DNA of 64,000 nucleotides from Penicillium oxalicum (taxonomy: Eukaryota; Ascomycota; Eurotiomycetes; Eurotiales; Aspergillaceae): NCBI RefSeq assembly GCF_001723175.1, contig NC_064655.1, forward strand, positions 62,001-126,000. Direction: 5' to 3'. The position numbers and the translations under genes are program-made. Positions 1-9,294 of this stretch are shown here, piece after piece. Position 1 is the first letter of the stretch; the number at the start of each line of letters is the position of its first letter. Under the pieces are notes generated by a model that saw only the letters and a list, made by a program, of their open reading frames with translations, was not told the DNA's origin and made no database searches.

Positions 1-454
1 CCTCAATCTGCTCGCGCGTCCGCCGTAAATTCCCGAGTAACGATTCTATGCGGGGAAGGAAAAATAGATATTGCGCCAAGACCTCCCCGGTAGCAGCATG
101 AAGTTTGCTAAGTCGAAACTCCAGCCACTGAAAGTCATCTAAGAGCAGGAAAGTAGAGATGTAGAGAAACAGATCGTCGGCACATGTATGAGGGCACAAT
201 AGGTCTGGACCTGTCCAGAACGAGTAGCGACCGGCTGAAGTACCTGCTTCAAAGAAACATTCCACACGTGTGGACGTTGCGATAGTTGGGGCATAAAAGG
301 CTTGCCTATTATATGGAAGGATGGTATCGTGACTGTCATTGTCGGATCCAATGGATGGTGGTGCGCTAGGTATATCATCGAATTCCGCCCAGAGAGACTC
401 AAGATCGATATCGAATGGCTCGATCAAGAGGCGGTCCTCAGAAACCGAGTCCAT
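1..454 (-). CDS. uncharacterised protein, truncated by the window edge
   Basis: The reverse strand is open from an ATG at 454 to base 1 (151 codons) with no stop, so the 3' end lies outside the window. The protein starts MDSVSEDRLL and is acidic at first (DIDLESLWAEFDD). It then has an aromatic and cysteine-containing stretch (VECFFEAG, LLCPHTCADD) and a helical end rich in Leu and Phe (LFLYISTFLLLDDFQWLEF, then RIESLLGNLRRTREQ). A shorter ORF in another frame at 139-402 is a shadow of it. Helix-rich, charged C-termini of this kind are common in fungal regulatory proteins, but I recognise no named domain. Confidence is in the reading frame, not in a function. Confidence 0.6.
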   Translation of the reverse strand, partial: MDSVSEDRLLIEPFDIDLESLWAEFDDIPSAPPSIGSDNDSHDTILPYNRQAFYAPTIATSTRVECFFEAGTSAGRYSFWTGPDLLCPHTCADDLFLYISTFLLLDDFQWLEFRLSKLHAATGEVLAQYLFFLPRIESLLGNLRRTREQIE

Positions 455-829
455 TATGCTCAAGAATATGACGATAGTCTCTAACTGAGATGCAGAGGGG
501 TTATAGGTTATATAGGAATGCAGTATACTATAACATTAATAAAAACGCAGTGTGAAATTGATATCACTTTCGTTAGCCTGATATAGCGTGATCCTTTAAA
601 ATAGCATATCTAAGGAAACTGGAATTTAGATAGGTGAGAATACTTATGAGAAGATTGTGCAAAGTCTACTTTCTGCTATCGTATCATTGTCCACCGTCGT
701 AAATCAGTATAATTAACCGTTTAAAGTATTCACCCACCTCTAGGTTTTCTAATACGCGCCTCCTACCTAGTACTGCTCCACGGAAACACGTTGCAATACT
801 CGCGCTCAGTCTTCCGTTAGCGCGGTCGA
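455..829. other. intergenic, AT-rich
   Basis: No ORF with coding character is seen. This is the upstream region of the edge gene (reverse) and the downstream flank of the small coiled-coil gene. Confidence 0.5.
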
Positions 830-1153
830 TCAACGGGTGATCAACGGGACTCGCAGTGATTTAAGCACCCTGACCACCGCATCCTGCACGGAATCGAACG
901 CTTCTTGGCGGTCCCACAACACCAGCTCCTGGTCGGCGCAAGCCTGGTACAATCGATTGTTCGCGTGGATCAGCCAACCGTTCTCGGCTTGCAGCCGTCG
1001 CTGCTCCTCCTCCAAACGGATCTTACGCGCCGAATCGATCACGTAAGACTCCCACAGAAAAAGATAGAGATCAAAGAATTCCATTGTTGCGGACGTAAGC
1101 GGAGGATTCTCGTCCAGAATTCGTTTTATTTCTTCCATAAGAGACAATTTCAT
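830..1153 (-). CDS. small helical/coiled-coil hypothetical protein
   Basis: This is a single-exon frame of 107 residues starting MKLSLMEEIKRILDE. Most of it is predicted by eye to be helical, with a charged stretch at about residues 43-60 (ARKIRLEEEQRRLQAEN) that fits a short coiled coil. A C-terminal helix (AVVRVLKSL) precedes the stop. It belongs to a loose set of small coiled-coil genes repeated through the window (25.2, 54.4, 56.5, 58.1 and 61.6 kb). A 5' exon cannot be excluded, because such genes here usually have one or two introns. The function is unknown; oligomerisation or DNA binding are only possibilities. Confidence 0.55.
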   Translation of the reverse strand: MKLSLMEEIKRILDENPPLTSATMEFFDLYLFLWESYVIDSARKIRLEEEQRRLQAENGWLIHANNRLYQACADQELVLWDRQEAFDSVQDAVVRVLKSLRVPLITR

Positions 1154-1816
1154 GCCACGAGGTACTGCCTATACCCCGTTAGTGGCCTCGGGGAATTATA
1201 CTTCACGGAAAGATCTTACCTACTTACCCTGATTCTATGTGGAGCACTCAGCGTCTTGTCTCTGGTTTGCTGCTCATTTGTGACTTGGGAGTCGTTTGCT
1301 TCAGAGTCGTCTCGTCTTCTCTTGCACGGGCGGTCGCCTCCAGCGACCGAGGTAGGGGCATCCATCGTATGATTATTTGCATGTAACCCTGGTCGAGTAG
1401 TATAGGATAGCTAGGTTTGTGATTATTTTGACCGCTTTATATTCCCGCTCAAAAGTTCTACTCAATCGATCGCCAGAAAGGTGGCAACTTATCTGCGCAG
1501 TGGTTCACCAGAATTTCACCGGATACTCATAATTTAAAATAGTCCCGCACATACAGGTGTTCAACAGAAAAGCTCGGCGTAGTCACATAACTCTGTAGGT
1601 GCAATTATTTTTTTCAGTTTGAGGATGTATAGTGTACAACCCACGTTTAACGTGCGAGGCTAGTTGGAATAAGAGGTAGCGTTGTAGAATTGAGGCTCAT
1701 AACCGTCTACGAAAGAGTCAAGTATTCTGGGTAGGGATGTGCCTATCGCAGTAGCATTCATCGGTGAAAAGATCTTGATCACTATTACTGAATGACCATT
1801 CCCGGCTAGGCCACAA
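1154..1816. other. intergenic, no supported feature
   Basis: Several short open frames overlap on both strands, but none shows consistent protein character or splice signals. I see no repeat or structural RNA here. Confidence 0.45.
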
Positions 1817-2790
1817 TCAAAAATCGTAAGGTGACTCCATCAAGCCACTACTCGGGCATGGGGCAAGGTACAGGGCGCCATTGCCCAAGAAGCCCCCCCA
1901 GGTACCCAAATCCGTTAACTCGATCAGTACGAAGTCCAGGTATGCATCAGGTGCTTGAGATTCCTTCAACGGATCTCGACGTCGAACCAAGAAGCGCTAG
2001 GCCTCGTAGCGATCGTCGTGCGAGAAATTAATGCCAGCACCTCCAGAGACGGTATACCTTCCGGGCCGAATGCCCAGGTTACGAACGATACAAACTCCAT
2101 GGCCTCGGCCAAGTCCGGAAGAAGCGTGCTGTTTTGAAGGGAGGCTATGTGAGTCGAGTAGGACAGGTCGTAGAAAATGTCATGGGCCTGGTACCGGGCG
2201 ACTGGGTTATCGCCCTGGAAGCAGACTTCAGGCGTGCGAACGCTAGAAGAGCTTGGCCGCTCCGTTTCCGATAGAAGAGCTCTGATCGCTCGTGCGAGGC
2301 TCTGGTGCAGTCTCTCAGGTCCGCTAAACCGTAGATGCAATAACCGTAGCTGGGATCCTTGCCGAACTGACTCAAAACATAATTGCTATTGAAGTTAATA
2401 CATCACTTCCGGGTAATTCTAATAGAAGCAACTCACGGCAGCTCTCAGACACAGTGATAGTGCTAAGGATGTGACTTGGCGCTGGTCAATCACGCGACCC
2501 AAGTTCCCGACCCGGCCTGGGGTAACATCTTGATCTTCCTCAAATAGTCGATTGTCATCTACTGGCGCCAGTTGCCGTTCATATATCGGTATATAAATGG
2601 CTCTAGAGTGGTATAGTGCGCATGCATGCCTTCCACAAAGGCTGAACCCTGGGGTGGGAAATTCAATATATGCAAACGAAGCCTCCGTGGCCCATGGAAG
2701 GACAGGAGAAACTCACTGATGGCATTTGCATGTCCGTCGTCTTCTTGGAGGAAATCGAAACAACCCTCCAAAGAGTCGAGCTGTATTCTA

Positions 2791-4653
2791 ACGTAATCCA
2801 CGGTTAACCTGGTCACCCACCCAAAATCGCGTCTCTACCACTACACACTCCTCTTGATCAGGTAGCCATGCCACCAAAGCGCTCTGAATCCTGGCAGAAA
2901 TTAGCCAACTAGGAGGGCAAGATCCTACTAGCCCTCCAGGGTGTTAAAAAGGGACAAATCAAATCTCTACGCGCCGCAGCGAAGCTATACGATATACCGT
3001 TCTCTATATTACAGCTACGGGCTACAGGCGTGTCCTCACGCGTCGATATACACCACCATCGCCAGAAACTGACTCAACTCGAAGAGGATTCGCTTACTAA
3101 GTGGATCCTCTCTATAGACTCTCGTGGAGCAGCGCCTAGGCCCTTTACCGTACGAGAAATAGCGAATATCCTACTCGCTGCGCGTGGCGAGACCCCTCCG
3201 ACTATAGTAGGCATAAATTGGCTATCAACCTTTATTAATCGTCGTGATGAGCTCCGCTCGCGCTTCTCGAGACGCTACGACTACTAGCGCGCCCTAAATA
3301 AAGACCCAAAATCGCTACGAGAGTGGTTTGCGACCGTATAACGTATTATCGATAAGAATGGTATCTAATCGGAGGATATCTATAACTTCGATGAGACTGG
3401 ATTCGCGATAGGCCTTATATCGTCGCAGAAGGTAGTTACGAGAGCGGAATACTACGGTCGGCGAGGTATTCTATAGCCAGGAAATCGCGAATAGGTTACT
3501 GCTGTTGAAGCAATCTGCGCAGATGGCTATTCGCTACCGCTATGCGTGATCTTTAAAGGCAAAGTCGCTATTGCGGGTTGGTTTGATAACCTACTAAAAG
3601 ACTAGCGGATCGAGGTCTCGAATAATAGCTAGACTACCGATGAGATAGGCCTTCGCTGGCTACAAAAGCACTTTATCCTACACACGAATTCGCGCGTCCG
3701 AGGCCGTTTTCGGTTATTAATTCTTGACGGCCACGGGAGCTATCTTGTACCCTAATTCGACCAAATATGCGCGGAAAACAATATTATTCCTCTTTGTATG
3801 CCTTCGTATTTATCGTATCTACTACAACTACTTGATGTTAGATGCTTTGCAGTTATTAAGCGTGCGTACGGTCGCTTTATAGGCGATCTTGCGCCTTGCG
3901 GATATAACTATATCGACAAGTTCGATTTTTTGGATAATTACTAACGCGCGCGGCTAGAGGCCTTCTAATAGCTAGCTATTATTCAGAATAGCTTCGTGGC
4001 TAGTGGCCTAGTACTAGTCGATACAGAAAGAGTACTTTCGAAGCTTAATATCTCTCTACGAACGCCTACACTAGCAAGCAGCCGGCCAAGTAGTAGATCT
4101 AGCTAATTCACGCCAAGAACACCTAGAACCGTCGTTTAGCTATAAAAGTAAGCTTCGATGCTCAAAGATCTATTAAAGCAGCGGTCGAATAGCCCTCCGA
4201 GCCTATCAAAGATCATACTAGATTAGATTATTAAGGGCCACTGCATAGCGCTATATAACACCGCGCTACTAGCGCAAGAAAACGCAGATCTACTCGTAGT
4301 AAATAAGAAGGTAGTGAAGAAGCGTACTCGGTCGACTAAGTAGATACCTTACGGAGAGGGTCTTACGGTCGAAGAGGGCCTACAGCTAGTTGCGCAGCCA
4401 GATTTACTAGCGGAAGCACCTACGGTAGAATCGCATGGGCAGGGCGAATTGCCTATTCAGGCAGACCAATCAGCAAAGAGGGCTCTGCCTAGGTGTAGTG
4501 GGTGTAGGGAGATTGGCCACAGGATCAATTCATGTAAAAATCGGTACATTTAAATTAATTAATGCGTCTTGGTTAAGATATCCTGATTCAAAAATTACTA
4601 ATGGCGGTGGGTGACCAGGTTAACCGTGTGACCAGGTTAACCGTGGATTACGT
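2791..4653 (+). mobile_element. Fot1/pogo-like DNA transposon, RIP-degraded (copy 1)
   Basis: The element is 1,863 bp and flanked by TA (2789-2790 and 4654-4655), the target duplication typical of the Tc1/mariner-pogo superfamily. Both ends begin ACGTAATCCACGGTTAACC. The right end carries two tandem copies of a CGGTTAACCTGGTCAC block and the left end only one. The internal region is a transposase frame full of TAG/TAA codons. It lies inside an F-box gene. It shares the outermost 13 bases and overall organisation with the second element at 49.5 kb, but the inner TIR differs (CTGGTCAC here, CCGGACAC there), so the two represent separate subfamilies. Confidence 0.9.
2868..4553 (+). pseudogene. 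DDE transposase remnant (Fot1/pogo-like)
   Basis: One frame of 562 codons from ATG 2868 to TAA 4551-4553 matches the transposase of the second copy along its whole length. It holds roughly two dozen internal TAG/TAA codons. Most stand where the better copy has CAG, CAA or TGG, as expected from C-to-T changes on either strand. The catalytic surroundings are still readable: FDETGFAIG, LLILDGHGSY (Asp kept here) and LLDVRCFAV. The C-terminus keeps a CCHC knuckle (CSGCREIGHRINSC). Fot1/pogo transposases cut and paste the element at TA sites; this copy cannot make a protein. Confidence 0.88.
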
Positions 4654-5245
4654 TACTTGGCGCCTTTGATAACAAGACAAGTAAGCGAAACTTAGTCGCT
4701 ATCTGCAATTAGTCAGTTACACTGCGATTGATGAGAACGAAAGAAAACTGACTCAAAGGTACGAAGGCTATGCGGTTCGAGGCATAAGAAAATTCGCGAG
4801 ATTTGTCGCTCTAGGTCGTGCAAGAATTGTTGATGGGCGTCTGCATCGCTCATGGCATCAGGCGAACACCCATTCATGCCAGTCATCCGGAAGATATTAC
4901 AGTATGCACACGGGCTAAAGCGGACTAACTGAATTAGTGCCGGGATACAAAGATGCCTCGTATGCCGTAAGCAATATTGAGCCCGGCCGGGGTCGTGATG
5001 GAGGAAAAAAGAGTTGACGTCGAGCACATTGAGCGCCCATTCGCTTGCAGCACGGAGAGTAATGGACCGGTAGATTACCGGAGTTAAGATCGCGTGAAGT
5101 CGGCGAGATACCCGGCCGACAGCATGCAAACTGTTCGGTGGCAACTAGCTAGGTAAGACTGGAGTAGGGCAGGAATATCAAAGATGAGCACTGTTACAAA
5201 AGCAGCAATTTGATAAAAAATTTCTCCTGGCAATATGTCCAGCAT

Positions 5246-5989
5246 TTCGTAATAGTCAAGCTCGTGAGCTCGGGGATATTCAAATTTGCGACAGCCTATC
5301 GTTCACCAAAGAGGCTAAACTTGCTAGGCTCTATAGAGAATAAATACTAGATGACGCCTCCTGTGCTAGAAGATGCGAACTTAATCATAGTGGCGGTTGA
5401 ACACAGCCATAGATAACGCGGAGTACCAAGATTACGGTGCGATTTCAACGAGCACAACCGCTTCAGCGGCTAAGCATGTCTGGTTTTTAGTCGGTGGTTG
5501 AATATGTACATAAGTCACCAGAATAAATCTCGTTTAAGTAAACTAATGACTGCTATCTAGGCAACAATAAACCACACTGGATTAACGGCTTAGGGTGCAA
5601 ACTCTCAACGGTGAAAGGTTGAGACTATCCCTCAAGGCCGGCCGCGGTTCTTAAACCCTATTATCTAGACTATCCGTTCTTGCCCTTTATATTCATTATT
5701 TACATCATCGTTGTCTACGCTTCGATGAAGATAATCGTGTTAAGAAAAAGGAATAAAAATCACGGAAATTGTTTTTTTAAGCTCATACGTGGGATTTGCT
5801 CTGTTGCGGTTTGACCATCGGTAAATGTATAAAGAGGCAATATACCTTACTGCAAATAACCATCTTGCTGTTTCCGAATAAACATGATTGGCAGGTCTCT
5901 ATCACGACCAGCGACTATCATCATTGACTAACCTGTAAATCGAGAACGAGAGAGCACAGGAAAGTTTGCAGAACCACCTCGGGCGCCAT
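5246..5989. other. intergenic, AT-rich
   Basis: This stretch lies between the F-box gene start and the end of the HlyIII-like gene. I found no coding frame or repeat. Confidence 0.45.
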
Positions 5990-6691
5990 TCAAAGTGAGC
6001 TCTGTAGAATAGCTTGAGAGTATCTGGCAACACTATAGGCCAACGCTATGTGCATCACGTAGAGGCTGGGCTGCCATTCTGAGACAAGGCGCGTTCGCTC
6101 CAAGGGACGGAGGAGGTAAAACACGGCACCCATTGTATTCACCACAGCCATACGACCAAAAGCAATTGCCAGTGCGGGGGTAGCACTTGGGGCTTCGGTG
6201 AACGAGTGGATTATCGGAACCAAGGCAAGGATGCCAAGCGAGGTACAGTAATATGGAAACCGTACCCGAATCATAGTAATGCTGGGGTCGTACGCGAAGA
6301 TATCCACCAAGCTTCCCACGAAAACAAGACTGAACATAGCCAGATATCCTAACTGTAGCAAAGGCTGAGTAGGGAATAGAAGAACCACGGTGGGTAGGGT
6401 GGTAGTCCAAATCAGGAGCAGGACACCTCCAAATTCTAACTTTTGCCAGTAAGCCGCGTAATCCCTCTGGATGCAGGCAATCAGTCGATAGGATAGAGAC
6501 AATAAGCACCAGCCGATCACACCGATAGCGAAGAAGATCACAGAGAGTGCCTTCACGATATCGGCAGGCGTAGACGGGAAATTGAATATCAGGTACTGGA
6601 TAGCGAAAAGAGAAAAATATGACACTCCAAAAATGTCGATAAGGCTAATAACCAGGCAGTCACGTAGATTTTCACTTTGTGCGTGAGACAT
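5990..6691 (-). CDS. HlyIII/PAQR-like seven-TM membrane protein
   Basis: A single exon of 233 residues begins MSHAQSENLRDCLVIS. Seven hydrophobic segments can be placed at about residues 15-35, 46-68, 84-103, 109-128, 142-162, 170-195 and 209-230. The loops carry family-like signatures: WQKLEFGGVLLLIWTTTLP resembles the KLDY-GI-LLI-P region of hemolysin-III/PAQR proteins, and GAVFYLLRPLERTR followed by an MHIALAYS segment resembles the family C-terminus. The usual N-terminal motifs are short or missing compared with proteins of about 300 residues, so this may be a divergent or N-terminally reduced member. In fungi such proteins are implicated in lipid and metal homeostasis at membranes; the role here is inferred. 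A TATA box lies about 60 bp upstream. Confidence 0.72.
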   Translation of the reverse strand: MSHAQSENLRDCLVISLIDIFGVSYFSLFAIQYLIFNFPSTPADIVKALSVIFFAIGVIGWCLLSLSYRLIACIQRDYAAYWQKLEFGGVLLLIWTTTLPTVVLLFPTQPLLQLGYLAMFSLVFVGSLVDIFAYDPSITMIRVRFPYYCTSLGILALVPIIHSFTEAPSATPALAIAFGRMAVVNTMGAVFYLLRPLERTRLVSEWQPSLYVMHIALAYSVARYSQAILQSSL

Positions 6692-6748
6692 TTTTGCCAG
6701 AAACTAAGAGCAATGCTTTTTAGGACGATAGTTGAGCGATCGACAACC

Positions 6749-6755
6749 TTTTATA
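6749..6755 (-). promoter_or_regulatory. TATA box of the HlyIII-like gene
   Basis: TATAAAA on the reverse strand lies about 60 bp upstream of the ATG at 6691, a usual distance for fungal genes. Confidence 0.45.
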
Positions 6756-7032
6756 TTGCTAGGGCTATAGGATGCTCAGGACCTGTTCAACCTAATCTTT
6801 AGATTTCCTTCTGACCATCTGGCAATGCCGACTGTCTAGTCCAGAGAAGGAAAAGCGTGACGTGGAGTGCGCCCTCGCAGCCTCAGAAAATAGCCTGTAT
6901 CGGACACCATCCCATCAAGTAATAGCAGCGGATATCGGTGAAGCTGAGGTTGCGTTCCATCGACTATTTAACCTGACTGTTTGAATAAACAAGAGAGCTC
7001 GAAAACATGCGCATTCTATTCTCTTCTTCACA

Positions 7033-7425
7033 ATGGATGGAATTGTGGAAGTCGTCCGCCAGATCGGTAGACAGCAGGGCGAGAATGCTTACTACCGTGC
7101 TTGTTACGGCCTTCTCAAACGCCTACAAGAACTGATCGAACAGGCATCAGAAGAATTGCTCCGACATCAGCAGTCAGGTCTACAAGGTTCGCCAAGCCAG
7201 AGCTCTGATCATGCTTACAAAATCCTCCGGGAACTGCAAGAGTCGACGTTTGATCTGGTTGACCAGGCCTGTGATGCTCAGTCATCTTGTGAGGAGTTTT
7301 GCCCGATCGATCACCGGTTTTCTGCTCGCCATGTCTTCCCCCGCCGTGATCCTAGTCCGGTGGACCATTTACTTGTGGAACCGTTGAGCTTACACAGGAC
7401 TGAGAATCCGGAATTGCCTTTCTAG
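7033..7425 (+). CDS. small helical hypothetical protein
   Basis: ATG 7033 follows a TC-rich leader (TCTTCTTCACAATGG) with A at -3, a good fungal start context, and gives 130 residues. The N-terminal half is helical and charged (IVEVVRQIGRQQGEN, then ELIEQASEELLRHQQ). The middle has another helix (AYKILRELQESTFDLVDQA) and the C-terminus is proline- and histidine-containing. I recognise no domain. It lies between the HlyIII-like and SUR7-like genes, in the opposite orientation to both. Confidence 0.5.
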   Translation: MDGIVEVVRQIGRQQGENAYYRACYGLLKRLQELIEQASEELLRHQQSGLQGSPSQSSDHAYKILRELQESTFDLVDQACDAQSSCEEFCPIDHRFSARHVFPRRDPSPVDHLLVEPLSLHRTENPELPF

Positions 7426-7889
7426 CGTGAAGCTCCGCGGTGCGAGGCGTCGTCGGTCGGTCCTGTCAAAGGCTGGCGTCAAGGATAGTGGGTAGTAAAA
7501 TACACCCTGAATAGTCTAGTTTCATTTGTGTCGTGATTTCTTTATTTGTAATAGGGGATTCTTGACACTCCGAGAATCGGTGGTTTTAGCCCCGTCTCCC
7601 TACTCAAGTAAGCAAGGACACCCTAACATGTCCTTGCAGCATCCGCTCTTTTCTTCTTCAACTGAATTCAACTCATCTTTTTGAATTGGGTCCCCTTGGT
7701 AGACTAGCCCTATTCTTGCAAACAATGCCATACGGTATCAGCTTGCTGTTATAGCCGGTAACTTCAGTATCTTCCCCGAATTGGTTGGTAGCACTACATC
7801 GAAGAATGCCTTAATGATCAATCGATATCCCGTTTGTACTATTTACTATTTACCATCTACCAGTGCTCGACGGACCTAACGCGGACCCT
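7426..7889. other. intergenic between convergent genes
   Basis: This is the 3' region of two converging genes. No further coding frame or repeat was found; a T-rich stretch around 7520-7560 could hold polyadenylation signals. Confidence 0.4.
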
Positions 7890-8899
7890 TCAAATGCAAC
7901 AACAAACCAAGACAATAATCCACGTAAGCCAGGAGAAGAACGAAAAAGCAACGGCCAGCCAGGTCGCGGCAAAAATACGTACGCCGAGTGACGCGTGGGC
8001 ACCGAAGCTTCCCAGCACCACTTTGACGGCACCCGTCAGGGTCGTATATATCGCCGTCGTCAGTGCGGAGGCTATGACGATGAAGATCAACCCCACCTAG
8101 AAATACTCAGTATCCGCACCATCGTGGCTGCTGTGTTCAAACGTACCGTCGAAGAAAGTACTTGTAGAATCTTGGTCCATCCGCCTTTTCGTTCACGGAA
8201 CGTAGTCACGAGTCCCACAGCGAAGGAGAGAGCAGTGGCTGTAAAGCCCACGATATAGGCAGAAGTGGCCCACTTGGACAACTTGAGGGACCCGGTGAGA
8301 CCCTTGGTGTCGTCGCTGGGGAACAGGTCGTTGATCTCCGGAGAAATGGACCTGAAGATGTCCAGTAAATTGAACGAAAACGACGTTGTCGGTCTGGTGC
8401 AGTTTGTCGGCCGCGCATCACTAGTCTGTCCCTGGCAATAACCCCAAAGCCCGACCGAATAATACGCAGGCAGATTGACTTTCAGCTCACGGGCAATCGA
8501 CTCAAGGCGGCTCTGGGCTTGGCTGGCGGCGGTCTCTATTGCGGCCGATGCCTGAGACACACTATCTGCTGCACTGTTCATCGTCTTTGTAGTCTCACTC
8601 GCGGCTGTATCTGCAAGACTCGACACATCCGTACCACCAATGCTCAGCGATCGCCGCAGGTCAACTTTTCCGATTGTGGGGAAATCACTTAGATTCACCT
8701 ACTCGGCGATGTCAGCCTAAAATGTTACACTATAGTGTTAGACCGAAGCACCGACCTTCATAAAGTACAGATCTTTCGGGGACGATGGAGAGGTGCATCC
8801 CGCGAACACGACCGCAAGGCAAATAAGTACCCCAGTAGTCAGAGCGAGAGAACCGACAGAGAAGATAAACTCAAGCTTGTTACCAGCGTGAAGACGCAT
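7890..8899 (-). CDS. SUR7/PalI-like tetraspan cortical membrane protein
   Basis: Three exons in consistent phase give 300 residues: 8756-8899, 8147-8698 and 7890-8096. The introns are 57 nt (GTCGGT...GAGTAG) and 50 nt (GTACGT...TTCTAG with a TACTGAG branch site). The N-terminus has one membrane segment (FIFSVGSLALTTGVLICLAV). A long extracellular loop follows, with the family-like block YYSVGLWGYCQG plus a Cys, then SFSFNLLDIF. After that come three membrane segments (YIVGFTATALSFAVGLV, GLIFIVIASALTTAIY, TWLAVAFSFFSWLTWIIVL). This order matches SUR7/PalI proteins, which organise plasma-membrane eisosome domains or sense ambient pH. An in-frame upstream ATG at 8911 is an alternative start. Confidence 0.82.
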
Positions 8900-8974
8900 C
8901 TTGCTGTACATGACATGGAAAGGAATATGTGTATCGCACGTCTCTGAAAACTCTCAATCGATCCCCCGGTCCTG

Positions 8975-8981
8975 ATTTATA
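8975..8981 (-). promoter_or_regulatory. possible TATA box of the SUR7-like gene
   Basis: TATAAAT on the reverse strand lies about 65-80 bp upstream of the candidate ATGs. Confidence 0.4.
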
Positions 8982-9294
8982 GTGTTTCTCGCACTGGCTG
9001 GTGTGTAGGTGCATGCGGGCGCAGAGACCAGATCATTTATGACGCAAAAAAATGAGGGACACAGTGGCGGAAATCTGGGCCCTCAATTATGGCCGGTGTC
9101 CATTTCGGAGGAATGGTTTGCCGGTCAAACATTTTCGTATCAATGGTGGAAAACGTTGTCTGTATGCGTGTGCATGGTCCGTGATACGTCGTCTTTCCTG
9201 CTTGATAAAATGGCAATGTAATCCCAGTGTTCGCCTAATGGGATTCAGTGCCGACGGCCTCACAGCTATACGAAACGATTGATAATCTATCGTA
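8982..9294. other. divergent intergenic region
   Basis: This stretch lies between the divergent SUR7-like and DUF3723-like genes. Short frames near 9009-9282 lack coding character. Confidence 0.4.

Larger units (their letters stand above)
1817..5245 (-). pseudogene. F-box protein gene split by a transposon
   Basis: Exon 1 (5198-5245) encodes MLDILPGEIFYQIAAF, an F-box start. A 53 nt intron (5145-5197, GTAACA...TAG) joins it in phase to LPPNSLHAVGRVSRRLHAIL, which completes an F-box of about 45 residues. This exon runs to about 4713. The frame is then interrupted by a transposon at 2791-4653 flanked by TA. On the other side the gene resumes (LDSLEGCFDFLQEDDGHANA) and continues leftward through a well-formed intron (GTGAGT at the donor, TTCAATAG at the acceptor, near 2386-2436) to an end at 1817. 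Two further reading-frame breaks are visible: an extra AT in the CGATATATG run near 2580, and a one-base shift near 1975. F-box proteins usually recruit substrates to SCF ubiquitin ligases; this copy cannot encode a full product. The exact splice nearest the insertion is unresolved, so the element may sit in an intron or at an exon edge. Confidence 0.75.

Noticed and set aside
2559..2816. Separate 85-codon reverse gene starting inside the transposon TIR
   Set aside because: Its first residues are encoded by the transposon end; the remainder is the interrupted F-box gene continuing across the target site.
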